Counted from the first letter of the stretch, positions 32,220 through 44,136 are shown. The stretch is 64,000 nucleotides of DNA from Myxococcales bacterium (GCA_020633315.1 JACKDV010000010.1:223296-287295), one strand, 5' to 3'. The notes: a model not told the origin generated them from the sequence alone. Made by a program: numbers and translations.

Positions 32220-32536
32220 TCGGCCGCGGGCAGGGCCAGGCAGCCATCGACGGTCGGAGGGAGGTTGCTGTGCAGGGCGAGGCGGCCGTCGTCGGTGAGC
32301 AGGGTGAGCAGCTCGTGCTCGAAGGGCTCGGGGGCCGTGCTCTCGCCGGTGGAGTCGGGTCCGGTGCCGGTGCCGTCGCCCTCGGTGTCGCTCGGGCCGG
32401 AGCTCGTGGTGGGAGCACCGGTGCTCGGCTCGGGGCCGGTCTCGGAGCCCGTGCCGGTGCCGTCACCGTCGTCGGTGGCGGCCGAGGGCGTGCAGGCCAC
32501 CAGCATCGCTGCGACGAGGATCGACGAGACTCGCAT
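32129..32536 (-). CDS. Short Thr/Gly-rich lipoprotein, possibly truncated
   Basis: 135 residues. Signal MRVSSILVAAMLVAC, then a Thr/Gly/Ser/Glu low-complexity linker (DGDGTGTGSETGPEPSTG and similar to about residue 70), then EPFEHELLTLLTDDGRLALHSNLPP, which looks like the start of a folded domain. The last about 30 codons lie antisense inside the PPOX-GNAT gene and lose the regular codon pattern, so the original domain may have been truncated by deletion. It could be a degraded gene. Linkers of this type recur in two other lipoproteins of this window. Confidence 0.5.
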   Translation of the reverse strand: MRVSSILVAAMLVACTPSAATDDGDGTGTGSETGPEPSTGAPTTSSGPSDTEGDGTGTGPDSTGESTAPEPFEHELLTLLTDDGRLALHSNLPPTVDGCLALPAADHRGRPSSVGTRSSASVSCRGGWAMKPSVA

Positions 32537-32639
32537 TCGTAGAGGATAGCGCGGAGGGACGAGGCGACGGCACGACGAGGCCGACCGCGTCACCGATGCG
32601 TGGGGCATGCGGGCGCGGGGCGGCAGTCTCGACCTACCG

Positions 32640-32669
32640 TGACGACCGCAACGGCAGTCGCGGTCGTCA
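32640..32669. terminator. 10-bp hairpin between lipoprotein and hypothetical gene
   Basis: Perfect arms TGACGACCGC / GCGGTCGTCA with a 10-nt loop, starting 13 nt beyond the stop of the minus-strand gene at 32682. No T run on either strand, so it is only a weak terminator candidate. Confidence 0.4.
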
Positions 32670-32681
32670 GGGGGACGGGGA

Positions 32682-33278
32682 TCACTCGCCCGTGAGCACG
32701 CGAGCCGCGTCGACCTCGACGTAGCCGTCGAGCTCGTCCTGCGGCACGGCCACCGGCATGCTCACGTCGGAGAGCACGCTGGCCAGCTCGGGGTGCGCCT
32801 GCACGAGCTCGTCGAGCGAGCCCTCGGCGTCCTTGGGCTCGATGCGCCATTCGACCATGCTGTAGAAGACCGCGGAGCGACGGCCGTTGGAGATCTCCAG
32901 GCACAGCTCGAAGGGCTCGGGCGCCTCGCCCTCGCAGCGCCAGCTCTTGACCTTGAGCTGCGCCTTGACCCGGTCCTGCGGGAAGAACACCGACAGGCGC
33001 TGACCCTCGAGGCCGTACTGGAACATCTCGATCATGTGGCGCCACTGCGAGGACTTGCCCGCGGCACCGATGCGGCCCTCGGGGATGTCGAGCATGATGA
33101 GGTGTCCGATCATGTCGCGCGGTCCATCGGGGAGCCGCTCGATCCACACCTGGTTGAGCACGTGGCGGGTGCCGGCCTCCTGCTCGTCTCCGAGCAGCGC
33201 CTGCCCCAGGTTCCACAGCCCGTATACGCTCGCGCCCGCCAGCGCGAGCCCCAGCAGCTTTGCCGTGTTCTTGGCCAT
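32682..33278 (-). CDS. Hypothetical membrane-anchored protein
   Basis: 198 residues with a single N-terminal hydrophobic segment (TAKLLGLALAGASVYGLWNLGQALLG) and a soluble domain. Visible features are WIERLPDGPRDMIGHLIMLD, FQYGLEGQRLSVFFPQDRVKAQLKVKSWRCEGEAP and two Cys residues (C116, C126 region) that might pair. No family recognised. ATG 33278 begins at the membrane segment. It diverges from the TPR kinase gene across 146 bp. Confidence 0.7.
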   Translation of the reverse strand: MAKNTAKLLGLALAGASVYGLWNLGQALLGDEQEAGTRHVLNQVWIERLPDGPRDMIGHLIMLDIPEGRIGAAGKSSQWRHMIEMFQYGLEGQRLSVFFPQDRVKAQLKVKSWRCEGEAPEPFELCLEISNGRRSAVFYSMVEWRIEPKDAEGSLDELVQAHPELASVLSDVSMPVAVPQDELDGYVEVDAARVLTGE

Positions 33279-33424
33279 GGCGCACCCTACCAGCTTTGGG
33301 CCGGGCGCCCCGACCGCCCCGCGGATCGCGAAGGGGACGGGGTTCGTTGGGGTCGGGGTCACGGTGGCGCGCTTGAGAAGGCAGGCTCGGCCCGGCATGC
33401 TGCCCACGGGAGACGAGGGCGGGG

Positions 33425-36259
<2,835 letters not shown>

Positions 36260-36305
36260 GCCCGACCCCTCCCGACCCCCGGTCGATTGTGGTACGCGGG
36301 CCGCC

Positions 36306-37406
36306 ATGGCGCTCTCCGTCGGGATCGTGGGCCTGCCCAACGTCGGCAAGTCGACCCTGTTCAACGCCCTCTCCGATGCGGGGGCCGAGTCGGCCAACTA
36401 CCCGTTCTGCACCATCGAGCCCAACGTGGGCGTGGTCCCGGTGCCCGACCCCCGGCAGGACGCGCTGGTCCGGCTGTACGAGCCCTTGTCGGTGGTGCCG
36501 ACCACGGTGGAGTTCCTCGACATCGCGGGCCTGGTCAAGGGGGCCAGCCAGGGCGAGGGCCTGGGCAACCAGTTCCTGAGCCACATCCGCTCGGTGGACG
36601 CCATCTGCCACGTGGTGCGCTGCTTCGTGGACGACAACGTGGTCCACGTCGACGGCAAGGTCGACCCCGCCTCCGACATCGAGATCATCGACACGGAGCT
36701 GCTGCTGCGGGACATCCAGTCGGTGGAGGCCCGCCGCGACCGGGCGCGCAAGCAGTCCAAGGGGGGCGACGCCGAGGAGAAGAAGGCGCTGACCGTGACC
36801 GACGCGGTGCTCGAGCAGCTCGAGCAGGGCACCCCGGTGCGGGCGATGGCGCTCGACGAGGACGCCCACGAGGTGCTCGGGCCGCTGGCCCTGCTCACGG
36901 CCAAGCCGGTGCTGTTCGTGGCCAACGTGGCCGAGGACCAGGCCGCGGGCTCGCTGGACAACCCGCTGGTGGTGCCGGTGGCGGAGCTGGCCCGCAAGCA
37001 GGGGGCCGAGGTGGTCGCGATCTCGGCGGCCATCGAGGCCGAGATCGCGGCGCTGGATGCGGAGGACCAGGCCGAGTTCCTGCAGAGCGTGGGCTTGGAG
37101 GAGCCGGGCCTGCACCGGCTGATCCGCAAGGCCTACGACCTGCTCGACCTGCTCACCTTCTTCACCGCGGGCAAGAAGGAGGTCCGGGCGTGGACCATCC
37201 GTCGCGGGACCAAGGCTCCGGGGGCCGCGGGCAAGATCCACTCCGACTTCGAGCGGGGCTTCATCCGGGCCGAGGTGATGAGCTGGAAGGACCTGGTCGA
37301 GCTCGGCAGCGAGGCGGCGGTGAAGTCCAAGGGGCTGCTGAGGCTCGAGGGCAAGGAGTACGTCGTCGCCGACGGCGACGTGATCCACTTCCGCTTCAAC
37401 GTGTGA
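36306..37406 (+). CDS. ychF: Ribosome-binding GTPase/ATPase YchF (Obg family)
   Basis: 366 residues, the normal length. P-loop GLPNVGKST at 9-17, switch-region NYPFCTIEPNVGVVPVPD, G3 DIAGLVKGASQGEGLGNQFL, and the C-terminal TGS-like domain ending VRAWTIRRGTKAPGAAGKIHSDFERGFIRAEV and GDVIHFRFNV. YchF/OLA1 proteins prefer ATP because the G4 NKxD motif is replaced; here that position reads NVAED, in line with this. Cytoplasmic, associated with ribosomes and stress responses. It starts 46 bp after the kinase stop with no obvious terminator in between. Confidence 0.97.
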   Translation: MALSVGIVGLPNVGKSTLFNALSDAGAESANYPFCTIEPNVGVVPVPDPRQDALVRLYEPLSVVPTTVEFLDIAGLVKGASQGEGLGNQFLSHIRSVDAICHVVRCFVDDNVVHVDGKVDPASDIEIIDTELLLRDIQSVEARRDRARKQSKGGDAEEKKALTVTDAVLEQLEQGTPVRAMALDEDAHEVLGPLALLTAKPVLFVANVAEDQAAGSLDNPLVVPVAELARKQGAEVVAISAAIEAEIAALDAEDQAEFLQSVGLEEPGLHRLIRKAYDLLDLLTFFTAGKKEVRAWTIRRGTKAPGAAGKIHSDFERGFIRAEVMSWKDLVELGSEAAVKSKGLLRLEGKEYVVADGDVIHFRFNV

Positions 37407-37464
37407 GCGACCAGGCCCCGGTGCAGGGGCTCCTATATAAGGAAGGGCGCCCGCGAGGTCGGCC

Positions 37465-38649
37465 TCAGGTGAGGTCGTCGAGCGCAGCCGAGATGTTGGC
37501 CAGCGCTTCCTCGAGCATCGCGGGGTCTACGCCAAAGCTCAGCCGGATGAAGCCCGGGGCCTCGAAGAAGGTGCCCGGCACCACCTGGGTGTCGTAGCGG
37601 TCGCGCAGATGCTCCACGAAGGGAACGTCGTTCATCAGGTCGGGCAGGCGAATGCAGCCGGTGATGCCGGCCTGGGGCGTCACCCAGGAGACCCGCGGCT
37701 CGCCCTCCATCCAGCGCTGGACCACCGCCTGGCCCGCGCTGCTGACGCGGCTGGCCCAGGCGCTGAGGCGGTCGGCGTCGGCCAGCACGCGGGCCCCGAG
37801 CTCGAGGGTGGAGACGGGCTCGTCCCCGTGGAGGTAGTCGGTGGCGGCCCGGATCACGCGGGCCGCATCGGGATCGCCGGCCACGATCCATCCCGCGCGC
37901 AGCGCGGAGAAGCCGAAGCACTTGGTGCACGACGACCAGCTGATGCAGTTGGTCGCCACCCGGCACGCCGGCTGGATCGCTGCGTCGGGGTCGGGAGGGA
38001 ACGCGTAGTCGAGGTAGACCTCGTCGACCAGGACCACCGCGCCCACGCGTGCCGCGAGCTCGGTGACCTCGAGCAGGGTGGCGCGATCGATGGCGACCCC
38101 GCTGGGGTTGTGGAGGTTGCTGAGGATCACCGCGCGGGTGCGGGAGGTGAGCAGGCGAGCGAGTCGGTCGGGCCGCACCGCCCAGCCGCGTTCGACATCG
38201 CGCTCGAGCCGGGACACGCTCGCCCCGAGCATCTCGGGCACTCGATGCATGGGCTCATAGGTGGGGCGCTCCACGATCACCTGGTCGCCGGGTCGGAGCA
38301 GCGCCATCAGCACGTGGGTGATCGCAAGGCTCGCGCCGAGGGTGGGGGTGACCAGCGAGGGCTCCACCCCGTAGCGCGCGGCGACGGTCTCGATGAAGCG
38401 CTCGCGTGCAGCGAGGCGCGCGTCGCGGCGACAGAGCTCGGCGATGCTCAGCGTGCCCGACCACGACTCGACCAGCGCGCGGGCTTCCTCGTCGTCCGAC
38501 CAGGGCTGCACCGTGTCGACGACGCCGCTTGCCGTGAGGTTGAAGCGAGCCGACCGTTCCACCGACTTGGCCCACGACAGGTATTCGAGGGCTCGCAGCG
38601 CCGCCTTCACGATGCCGGGAATCGTTTCAGAAGTGCCGAGGCCCCGCAA
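37465..38649 (-). CDS. Class I/II PLP-dependent aminotransferase
   Basis: 394 residues. Fold-type I motifs: TPTLGASLAITHVLMALLRPGDQVIVERPTYEP, NLHNPSGV, VLVDEVYLDYAF (PLP Asp) and SSCTKCFGFSALRAGW with the internal-aldimine lysine. The substrate is not predictable; the short N-terminus and small domain resemble amino-acid aminotransferases acting in specialised metabolism. The start is uncertain: TTG 38649 keeps a helical N-terminus, GTG 38610 removes 13 residues, and neither has a good ribosome binding site. It converges with ychF; a weak hairpin and a TATATAAGG patch lie between (37416-37445). Confidence 0.85.
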   Translation of the reverse strand: MRGLGTSETIPGIVKAALRALEYLSWAKSVERSARFNLTASGVVDTVQPWSDDEEARALVESWSGTLSIAELCRRDARLAARERFIETVAARYGVEPSLVTPTLGASLAITHVLMALLRPGDQVIVERPTYEPMHRVPEMLGASVSRLERDVERGWAVRPDRLARLLTSRTRAVILSNLHNPSGVAIDRATLLEVTELAARVGAVVLVDEVYLDYAFPPDPDAAIQPACRVATNCISWSSCTKCFGFSALRAGWIVAGDPDAARVIRAATDYLHGDEPVSTLELGARVLADADRLSAWASRVSSAGQAVVQRWMEGEPRVSWVTPQAGITGCIRLPDLMNDVPFVEHLRDRYDTQVVPGTFFEAPGFIRLSFGVDPAMLEEALANISAALDDLT

Positions 38650-38768
38650 GCGACCGAGAACGGCGGTCTAGAGGGGGGTGGGAGCCCTTCTGCGGTCGCG
38701 GGGCGGCCGGGCCGAGGCCCGCGGGGCCCGTTGGCTCCCGGCAACATGGGGGTCGGGGAGCCCGCGCT

Positions 38769-39032
38769 TCAGCCGCGCCAGCGGGTGAGCGAGGCTCGCG
38801 GGGTCCGTCGGAGCACGCGAGCCAGCTTGAGCGTCTCGGCCTCGGCCCACGGATCGTCGAGCTGCGGATCGAGGACCGCCTGACCATCCTCCCAGCGTAG
38901 TCGGGTGTCGAGTCGTTGACCCGCGGGCAGGTGGATGACCACCTCGTACTCGGGCGGCTCCTCGTGAGCGCGGGTCAGCACGAAGCGACCGCCGTTGGTG
39001 GGGTGCAGGTCTCGGCTCGAGCTGTCGATCAC
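38769..39032 (-). CDS. Small hypothetical protein
   Basis: 87 residues beginning GTG ATC GAC. Visible pattern: RDLHPTNGGRFVLTRAHEEPPEYEVVIHLPAGQRLDTRLRWEDGQAVLDPQLDDPWAEAETLKLARVLRR, a compact beta-rich then helical sequence without Cys or membrane segments. Codon use is like the neighbours (G/C third positions), which supports coding. It precedes the aminotransferase on the same strand by 119 bp. No family recognised. Confidence 0.6.
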   Translation of the reverse strand: MIDSSSRDLHPTNGGRFVLTRAHEEPPEYEVVIHLPAGQRLDTRLRWEDGQAVLDPQLDDPWAEAETLKLARVLRRTPRASLTRWRG

Positions 39033-39106
39033 CCGTGCTCCTGTCGTGGTCGACCCCGGCGGGGATCGAGAGGATCCCAGCCGGGGTCGGTGGTGGCGGG
39101 CGAGGC

Positions 39107-40054
39107 TCAGACGGGGCAGCCCTCGTCACCCGAGTCGCAGCAGGCGCACTCGGCCGAGCCATCCTCGGTCAGCACGCACGACCCGTAGTCGTAGGTGATG
39201 CCCATGTCGTCGCCGACCTCCGTGCAGATGGTGTTGCAGCTGTCGCCGGCGAGCTTGCCGTCCTCGCAGAACTGGATCTGATCTCCGTCGTCGGCGCAGC
39301 CGTTGCACTCGGGTCCGCTGCAGGGCGTGCCCGGTCCGTCGCCACAGACGAAGGTCACGCTCGTCCCGTCGTCGACGCAGCCGTACGAGAAGTCGAACTC
39401 GTCGAATTGACAGGATTCGTTGCCGGCGTTGGGCAGCTCGACCCACATCGCGCCGTCGCACTCCCAGTAGCGGCTGCCGCCCGGGCCCTCGGTGTCGTTG
39501 TTGCTGCAGAACACCAGGCCGACCTCGGTGCAGTCGGCCGCATCGGGCTCCACGCCGTTCCAGGGGATCTCGGTCTCCATGCACTCGAGCCCGCCGCCGG
39601 TGGAGCCGTCGGCGGTCTCGTCCATGCCGTCGTCGGTCATCCCGGTGGTCATGCTGCCGGTCTCCTCACCGCCGGTGATGGAGGTCTGGTCGTCGTCGAC
39701 GCAGCAGCTCAGGTCGGACAGGTCGCCGGGGTTGCACCAAGTGTAGCCAGGGTCACAAACGCAGACGTCGCCCTCGAGGTGGACCGGGTTGTTGGGGTCG
39801 CCCCCGCAGTTGGGGTCACCGCCCTTGCCCGGGATTCGATCGCACTCGAAGTCGTTGGGGTCGTCCGGGTTGGCCCACTGGTGGTTCAGGTCGCACTTGC
39901 ACTCGCCGTTGACGAGCTGGCTGTTGCACCCGGTGTTGCCGCACTCGCTGCAGTCGAGGGGGCCGACCGTGATGACGCAGCCGAGGCCGAGGCCGCCGAG
40001 GCCACCAAAGGAGGCGGCAAGAAGGAGCGTACGAAGCGAATCTCTCGTGATCAT
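39107..40054 (-). CDS. Cysteine-rich lipoprotein
   Basis: 315 residues. Lipoprotein signal MITRDSLRTLLLAASFGGLGGLGLGC, then a Cys-rich segment with EGF-like spacing (CSECGNTGCNSQLVNGECKC, VCVCDPGYTWC), a Met/Thr/Gly/Asp linker (GSMTTGMTDDGMDETADGSTGG), and a second Cys-rich domain (CTEVGLVFCSN, CNGCADDGDQIQFCEDGKL, ECACCDSGDEGC). About thirty cysteines suggest extensive disulfide bonding on the cell surface. GGAAGAG lies 7 nt before ATG 40054. Such proteins are common in Nannocystis-type genomes; function unknown, perhaps adhesion. Confidence 0.83.
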   Translation of the reverse strand: MITRDSLRTLLLAASFGGLGGLGLGCVITVGPLDCSECGNTGCNSQLVNGECKCDLNHQWANPDDPNDFECDRIPGKGGDPNCGGDPNNPVHLEGDVCVCDPGYTWCNPGDLSDLSCCVDDDQTSITGGEETGSMTTGMTDDGMDETADGSTGGGLECMETEIPWNGVEPDAADCTEVGLVFCSNNDTEGPGGSRYWECDGAMWVELPNAGNESCQFDEFDFSYGCVDDGTSVTFVCGDGPGTPCSGPECNGCADDGDQIQFCEDGKLAGDSCNTICTEVGDDMGITYDYGSCVLTEDGSAECACCDSGDEGCPV

Positions 40055-40175
40055 GGTCTAGGCTCTTCCGCGTCGGGGGTAGTGCAGTCGGCGCGGCCCG
40101 GTTCGACGACCTCGCCTCCGCCTTCATTCTGTACCGTACCGGGGCCCCTTCGTGCGACCCCGGGAAACGAGCGAT

Positions 40176-40210
40176 GAAGCCGCGCTGGCGACGCAGACCG
40201 GCGCGGCTTC
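40176..40210 (-). terminator. Hairpin downstream of korB
   Basis: Perfect 10-bp arms GAAGCCGCGC / GCGCGGCTTC around a 15-nt loop, 44 bp beyond the korB stop on the minus strand, with a further 6-bp hairpin between it and the stop. No T run. Candidate transcript end for the korAB operon. Confidence 0.45.
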
Positions 40211-40254
40211 GACCCATCGAGCCACGAGGGCTCGAGGCGGCAGGGCCCGGCGGC

Positions 40255-41280
40255 CTACTCGACCGTCCAGGTGTGGCCCGAGCGCAGCAGCGCGTTGATG
40301 TCGCCGTCGCCGTGCTTGGCCTTGGCCTGCTCGTTCTGCGCTACCACGGCCTGGTCGTAGGCGACCATCGGATCGCGGTAGAGCACGCCGAAGGCCATCG
40401 GATGCTCGGGGATCTGGAGCTGGGCCAGCAGGAACGCAAGCGTGCGGTTGGTCTCGTCGTGCACGGCCACCTCGGACTCGGGCACGCCGCCCTTGCCCAC
40501 GCTGACCACCTCGACCCGACGCCCACCGTCGACGATCCGCAGCCCCTTCTCCTTGTCCTTGCCGAACAGCAGCGGCTTGCCGTGCTCGACCCAGAGCTGC
40601 GTGTCCGACGCGATCTCGCGCGCGGTCACCCCATCCCAGGCCCCGTCGTTGAACACGGGGCAGTTCTGGAGGATCTCCACGAAGGAGGTGCCGTGGTGCG
40701 CCCGCGCCTCGCCGAACAGATCGCCCAGGCCCTTCACCACGGTGTCGATCCCGCGGGCCACGAAGCGGGCACCCGCGCCCAGAGCAAAGAGCGCGGGCTG
40801 GATCGGGGCATCGAGCGAGCCCATCGGAGTGGAGGGGCTGCGCTGACCGAGGATCGAGGTGGGCGAGTACTGCCCCTTGGTGAGGCCATAGATCCGGTTG
40901 TTGAACAGCAGCAGCTGCACGTCGACGTTGCGCCGCAGCAGGTGCATGAGGTGGTTGCCCCCGATGCTCAGCCCGTCGCCGTCGCCGGTGATGATCCAGA
41001 CGTCGAGCTCGGGGTTGGCGAGCTTGAGGCCGGTGGCCAGGGCCGGGGCCCGGCCGTGGATCGTGTGGAAGCCGTAGGTGTTCATGTAGTAGGGGAAGCG
41101 GCTGGAGCAGCCGATCCCCGAGACGAACACGGTCTTCTCGCGGGTGACGCCCATCTCGGGCAGCGCGCGCTGGATCGCGGCCAGGATGGCGTAGTCACCG
41201 CAGCCAGGGCACCAGCGGACCTCCTGATCCGAGGTGAAGTCCTTCTTGGTGAGCTTCTTGGCGGGAGTGTCGAGAGGCAT
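40255..41280 (-). CDS. korB: 2-oxoacid:ferredoxin oxidoreductase, beta subunit
   Basis: 341 residues. Thiamine-diphosphate-binding subunit with RWCPGCGDYAILAAIQRAL, SGIGCSSRFPYYMNTYGFHTIHGRAPALATGLKLA and the TPP/magnesium motif ITGDGDGLSIGGNHLMHLLRRN followed by NNRIYGLTKGQYSPTS. This pattern matches 2-oxoglutarate:ferredoxin oxidoreductase (KorB) more than pyruvate enzymes. With KorA it oxidises 2-oxoglutarate to succinyl-CoA, passing electrons to ferredoxin, or runs in reverse. 32 bp separate it from korA in the same operon. Confidence 0.92.
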   Translation of the reverse strand: MPLDTPAKKLTKKDFTSDQEVRWCPGCGDYAILAAIQRALPEMGVTREKTVFVSGIGCSSRFPYYMNTYGFHTIHGRAPALATGLKLANPELDVWIITGDGDGLSIGGNHLMHLLRRNVDVQLLLFNNRIYGLTKGQYSPTSILGQRSPSTPMGSLDAPIQPALFALGAGARFVARGIDTVVKGLGDLFGEARAHHGTSFVEILQNCPVFNDGAWDGVTAREIASDTQLWVEHGKPLLFGKDKEKGLRIVDGGRRVEVVSVGKGGVPESEVAVHDETNRTLAFLLAQLQIPEHPMAFGVLYRDPMVAYDQAVVAQNEQAKAKHGDGDINALLRSGHTWTVE

Positions 41281-41312
41281 GGTCGTTGCTCGCTTGGGTC
41301 GACGCGAAGGGC

Positions 41313-43178
41313 TCAGGCCTGCAGGTGCTCGCGGATGCCGTCGAGCACCTCGGCCACCTTGAAGGGCATGCCGGCGATCTTGTCGAGGGGCTGGGCCGGC
41401 ACCAGGTACTCGGCGCGGAGCACCCGGTAGAGCTGGCCGTTGTTGAGCTCGGGCACCAGGATCTTGCGGAAGCCCCGCAGCAGATCGCCCAGGTTGCGGG
41501 GCATGGGCCACATCTGGCGCAGGTGGATGTGCGAGACGTCGAGCCCCTCGCTGCGGGCCCGGCGGACGGCCTGGTTGACCGAGCCGAAGGTCGAGCCCCA
41601 GCTCACCACTGCCAGCTCGCCCGAGTCGTTGCCCAGCTCCACCGCCTGCTCGGGCATGTCGTTGGCGATGCCGAGGATCTTGGCCTCCCGCACCTTGGTC
41701 ATCTTGTGGTGGTTGTCGGGGTCGTACGAGATGTTGCCCGAGGAGTAGCCCTTCTCGAGGCCGCCGATGCGGTGCTCGAGCCCCGGCGTGCCGGGCTTGG
41801 GCCACACGCGGGCGAGGGTGGTCTCGTCGCGCAGGTAGGGGTGGAAGCCCTCGGTCTCGCTGTGGAAGCGCACGTCGAAGCGCGCCATGTCGTCGAAGCT
41901 CGGGATCCGCCAGGGGGCCGCGCCGTTGGCGATGTAGCCGTCCGACAGCACGATCACCGGGGTCATGTACTTCGTGGCGATGCGGCAGGCCTCGATGGCG
42001 TAGTGGAAGCACTCGCCGGGCGTGGCCGGGGCCAGCACGCACAGCGGGGCGTCACCGTTGCGGCCCCACACGGCCTGGAACAGATCGCTCTGCTCGGTCT
42101 TGGTGGGCATGCCGGTGGACGGGCCCGCGCGCTGGATGTCGAAGATCACCAGCGGCAGCTCGGTCATGATGGCCAGGCCCAGGGCCTCGCCCTTGAGCGC
42201 GATGCCGGGGCCCGAGGAGGCGGTGGCCCCCAGCGCGCCGCCGAACGAGGCGCCCACGGCCGAGCAGATCGCCGCGATCTCGTCCTCGGCCTGGAAGGTG
42301 GTCACCCCGAAGTGCTTGAGCTTGGCCAGCGAGTGGAGCACCGTGGAGGCGGGGGTGATCGGGTAGCTGCCGAACAGCACGGGCAGCCCCGCCAGTCGCC
42401 CGCCCGCGGCCAGGCCCCAGGCCAGCGCCTCGTTGCCCGTGATGTTGCGGTACTCGCCGGGCTGGAGCTCGGCCTTGGGGACCTTGTAGGTGCCCACGCC
42501 CTGGGGCAGCTCGGCCGTCTCGCCGTAGGCGTGCCCCGCGTTGAGGGCCGCCACGTTGGCGGCCGCGATGTCGGGCTTGTTGGCGAACTTGGCCTCGAGC
42601 CAGCGGATGGTCGAGCTGCGATCGCGGTCGAACATCCAGTAGAGCAGGCCCAGGCTCCACACGTTCTTGGTGCGCAGGGCGGCCTTCGAGCCCAGGCCCA
42701 GGTGCTCCACGGCGGCCAGGGCGAGCTTGGAGATGTCGATCTTCAGCACGCGGTAGGGCGCGAGGCTCTCGTCGTCGAGCGGATTGCTGGTGTAGCCCGC
42801 CTTCTTGAGGTTGGCCGAGCTGAACGCGCCCTCGTTGATGATGATGAGCCCGCCCTTGGGCACGTCGCTCAGGTTCACCTTGAGCGCGGCGGGGTTCATC
42901 GCCACCAGCACGTCGGGGGCGTCGCCGGGGGTGAGCACGTCGTGGGAGGCGAAGTGGATCTGGAAGCCCGAGACGCCGAAGGTGGTGCCCGCGGGGGCCC
43001 GGATCTCGGCGGGGAAGTCGGGGAAGGTGGCCAGATCGTTGCCCGCGAGCGCAGTGGTCTGCGTGAACTGGGTGCCCGCGAGCTGCATGCCGTCGCCCGA
43101 GTCGCCCGCGAAGCGGATCACGACCGAGTCGAGGGTCTCCCGGTTGTTGTTGCTGGATTCGGAAACCGGCGTGTCCAT
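41313..43178 (-). CDS. korA: 2-oxoacid:ferredoxin oxidoreductase, alpha subunit with fused gamma domain
   Basis: 621 residues. An N-terminal gamma-type domain (about 18-195: VVIRFAGDSGDGMQLAGTQFTQ, AEIRAPAGTTFGVSGFQIHF) is fused to the alpha subunit: GNEALAWGLAAGGRLAGLPVLFGSYPITPASTVLHSLAK, FQAEDEIAAICSAVGASFGGALGATASSGPGIALKGEALGLA. This gamma-alpha fusion is the usual KorA layout in aerobic and microaerobic bacteria. ATG 43178 opens a short polar leader before the gamma domain. The window also carries sucA and sucB, so two routes from 2-oxoglutarate to succinyl-CoA coexist. Confidence 0.93.
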   Translation of the reverse strand: MDTPVSESSNNNRETLDSVVIRFAGDSGDGMQLAGTQFTQTTALAGNDLATFPDFPAEIRAPAGTTFGVSGFQIHFASHDVLTPGDAPDVLVAMNPAALKVNLSDVPKGGLIIINEGAFSSANLKKAGYTSNPLDDESLAPYRVLKIDISKLALAAVEHLGLGSKAALRTKNVWSLGLLYWMFDRDRSSTIRWLEAKFANKPDIAAANVAALNAGHAYGETAELPQGVGTYKVPKAELQPGEYRNITGNEALAWGLAAGGRLAGLPVLFGSYPITPASTVLHSLAKLKHFGVTTFQAEDEIAAICSAVGASFGGALGATASSGPGIALKGEALGLAIMTELPLVIFDIQRAGPSTGMPTKTEQSDLFQAVWGRNGDAPLCVLAPATPGECFHYAIEACRIATKYMTPVIVLSDGYIANGAAPWRIPSFDDMARFDVRFHSETEGFHPYLRDETTLARVWPKPGTPGLEHRIGGLEKGYSSGNISYDPDNHHKMTKVREAKILGIANDMPEQAVELGNDSGELAVVSWGSTFGSVNQAVRRARSEGLDVSHIHLRQMWPMPRNLGDLLRGFRKILVPELNNGQLYRVLRAEYLVPAQPLDKIAGMPFKVAEVLDGIREHLQA

Positions 43179-43317
43179 GACGGAAAATCGTTGGGACGTT
43201 GACGCAACGTCACCGCAATGGACCGGAGTATGGCGCCGGGCCCAGACCTTGTCACGCCAAGCAGCCGTGAGCCGAGGCGCGCTGCGTGAGCTTTGGTCCG
43301 AGGCTCTGGCTCGGGTC

Positions 43318-43980
43318 TCAGCCCAGCGCGTCGACCAGCGCTTGGACGTAGTCGCGGTACGCCGAGGGCGTGGGGGCCGAGGGCTCGGACGGCGCCCGAG
43401 CCAGGGCGGCGGGAGCCTCGGCCCCGTCGTCGGCGACGGTCGCTCCGGCCCACTCGAGCAAGTAGATGCGCCCGCCGGGATCGCGTACGCGCTTGCCCCG
43501 CAAGCCGGCCTCACCGAGCTGTTGGGTCCATCGCAGCACCTGGCGGGCCAGCCCCCGCGACCACTCCTTGTGGCGCGAGGCGAGGTCGTCACCGAGCTCC
43601 GGCCACACGGTGCGCAAGCCGTCGCGCACTGCCGCCCCGAGCTTGGGTGCATTGCGGGCATCGTCGAGGAACCGGCGCCGGACCTCGCCCGAGCCCTTGA
43701 TCAGCAGGCGCTCCGCGAAGCCGAGCTCGACGCCGCCCGCCTTCAGGGTGGCCAGCGGCAGCGAGGGGTCGATCCCGATCTGGAGATCGGTCCCACCGAC
43801 GGCAGCCACCACGGCCCCGAACGCCACGTCCGGCACGAGCACCTCGCGGGCCTCGGCCGCCCGGGCCGCCCGCCCCAGGCCCATCACCATCGTCGTGCCC
43901 GCGGCTCCGAGCAGGAACCGTCGTCGTGTCCAACAACCCAGGGAGTCGAGGTGGCTCATCGTGCTCGATGCCGCTGGCAT
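43318..43980 (-). CDS. Tat-exported protein, weakly ZnuA-like
   Basis: 220 residues with a twin-arginine signal (TRRRFLLGAAGTTMVMGLGRAARA). The mature part (EVLVPDVAFGAVVAAVGGTDLQIG, ...VELGFAERLLIKGSGEVRRRFLDDARNAPKLGAAVRDGLRTVWPE) has the layout of the zinc-binding ABC-transporter receptor family (cluster A-I), but it is much shorter than the usual about 300 residues and lacks the His-rich loop and clear metal ligands. The C-terminus is Ala/Pro-rich. It may be a reduced or repurposed receptor; no transporter genes are adjacent. ATG 43980 has GAAGGG close by; ATG 43959 is an alternative. Confidence 0.6.
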   Translation of the reverse strand: MPAASSTMSHLDSLGCWTRRRFLLGAAGTTMVMGLGRAARAAEAREVLVPDVAFGAVVAAVGGTDLQIGIDPSLPLATLKAGGVELGFAERLLIKGSGEVRRRFLDDARNAPKLGAAVRDGLRTVWPELGDDLASRHKEWSRGLARQVLRWTQQLGEAGLRGKRVRDPGGRIYLLEWAGATVADDGAEAPAALARAPSEPSAPTPSAYRDYVQALVDALG

Positions 43981-44136
43981 CGCCCTTCGAGACGATCATC
44001 CGGCCCGGGGTCATCCATGTCCACCGCTTTGTCGGGCCATTGAGGTCGCTCACACCATCGTGCACCACCGCGACGGCTGCGCCGGTCTGCGCGAAGTCTC
44101 GCGCGGGGCGGGGAGCGACCTGCTAGCTTCCCCGCC

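Noticed and set aside
37416..37445. Terminator between ychF and the aminotransferase
   Set aside because: Only a 5-6 bp GCCCC/GGGGC stem followed by TCCTATATAA; too weak to list as a feature.
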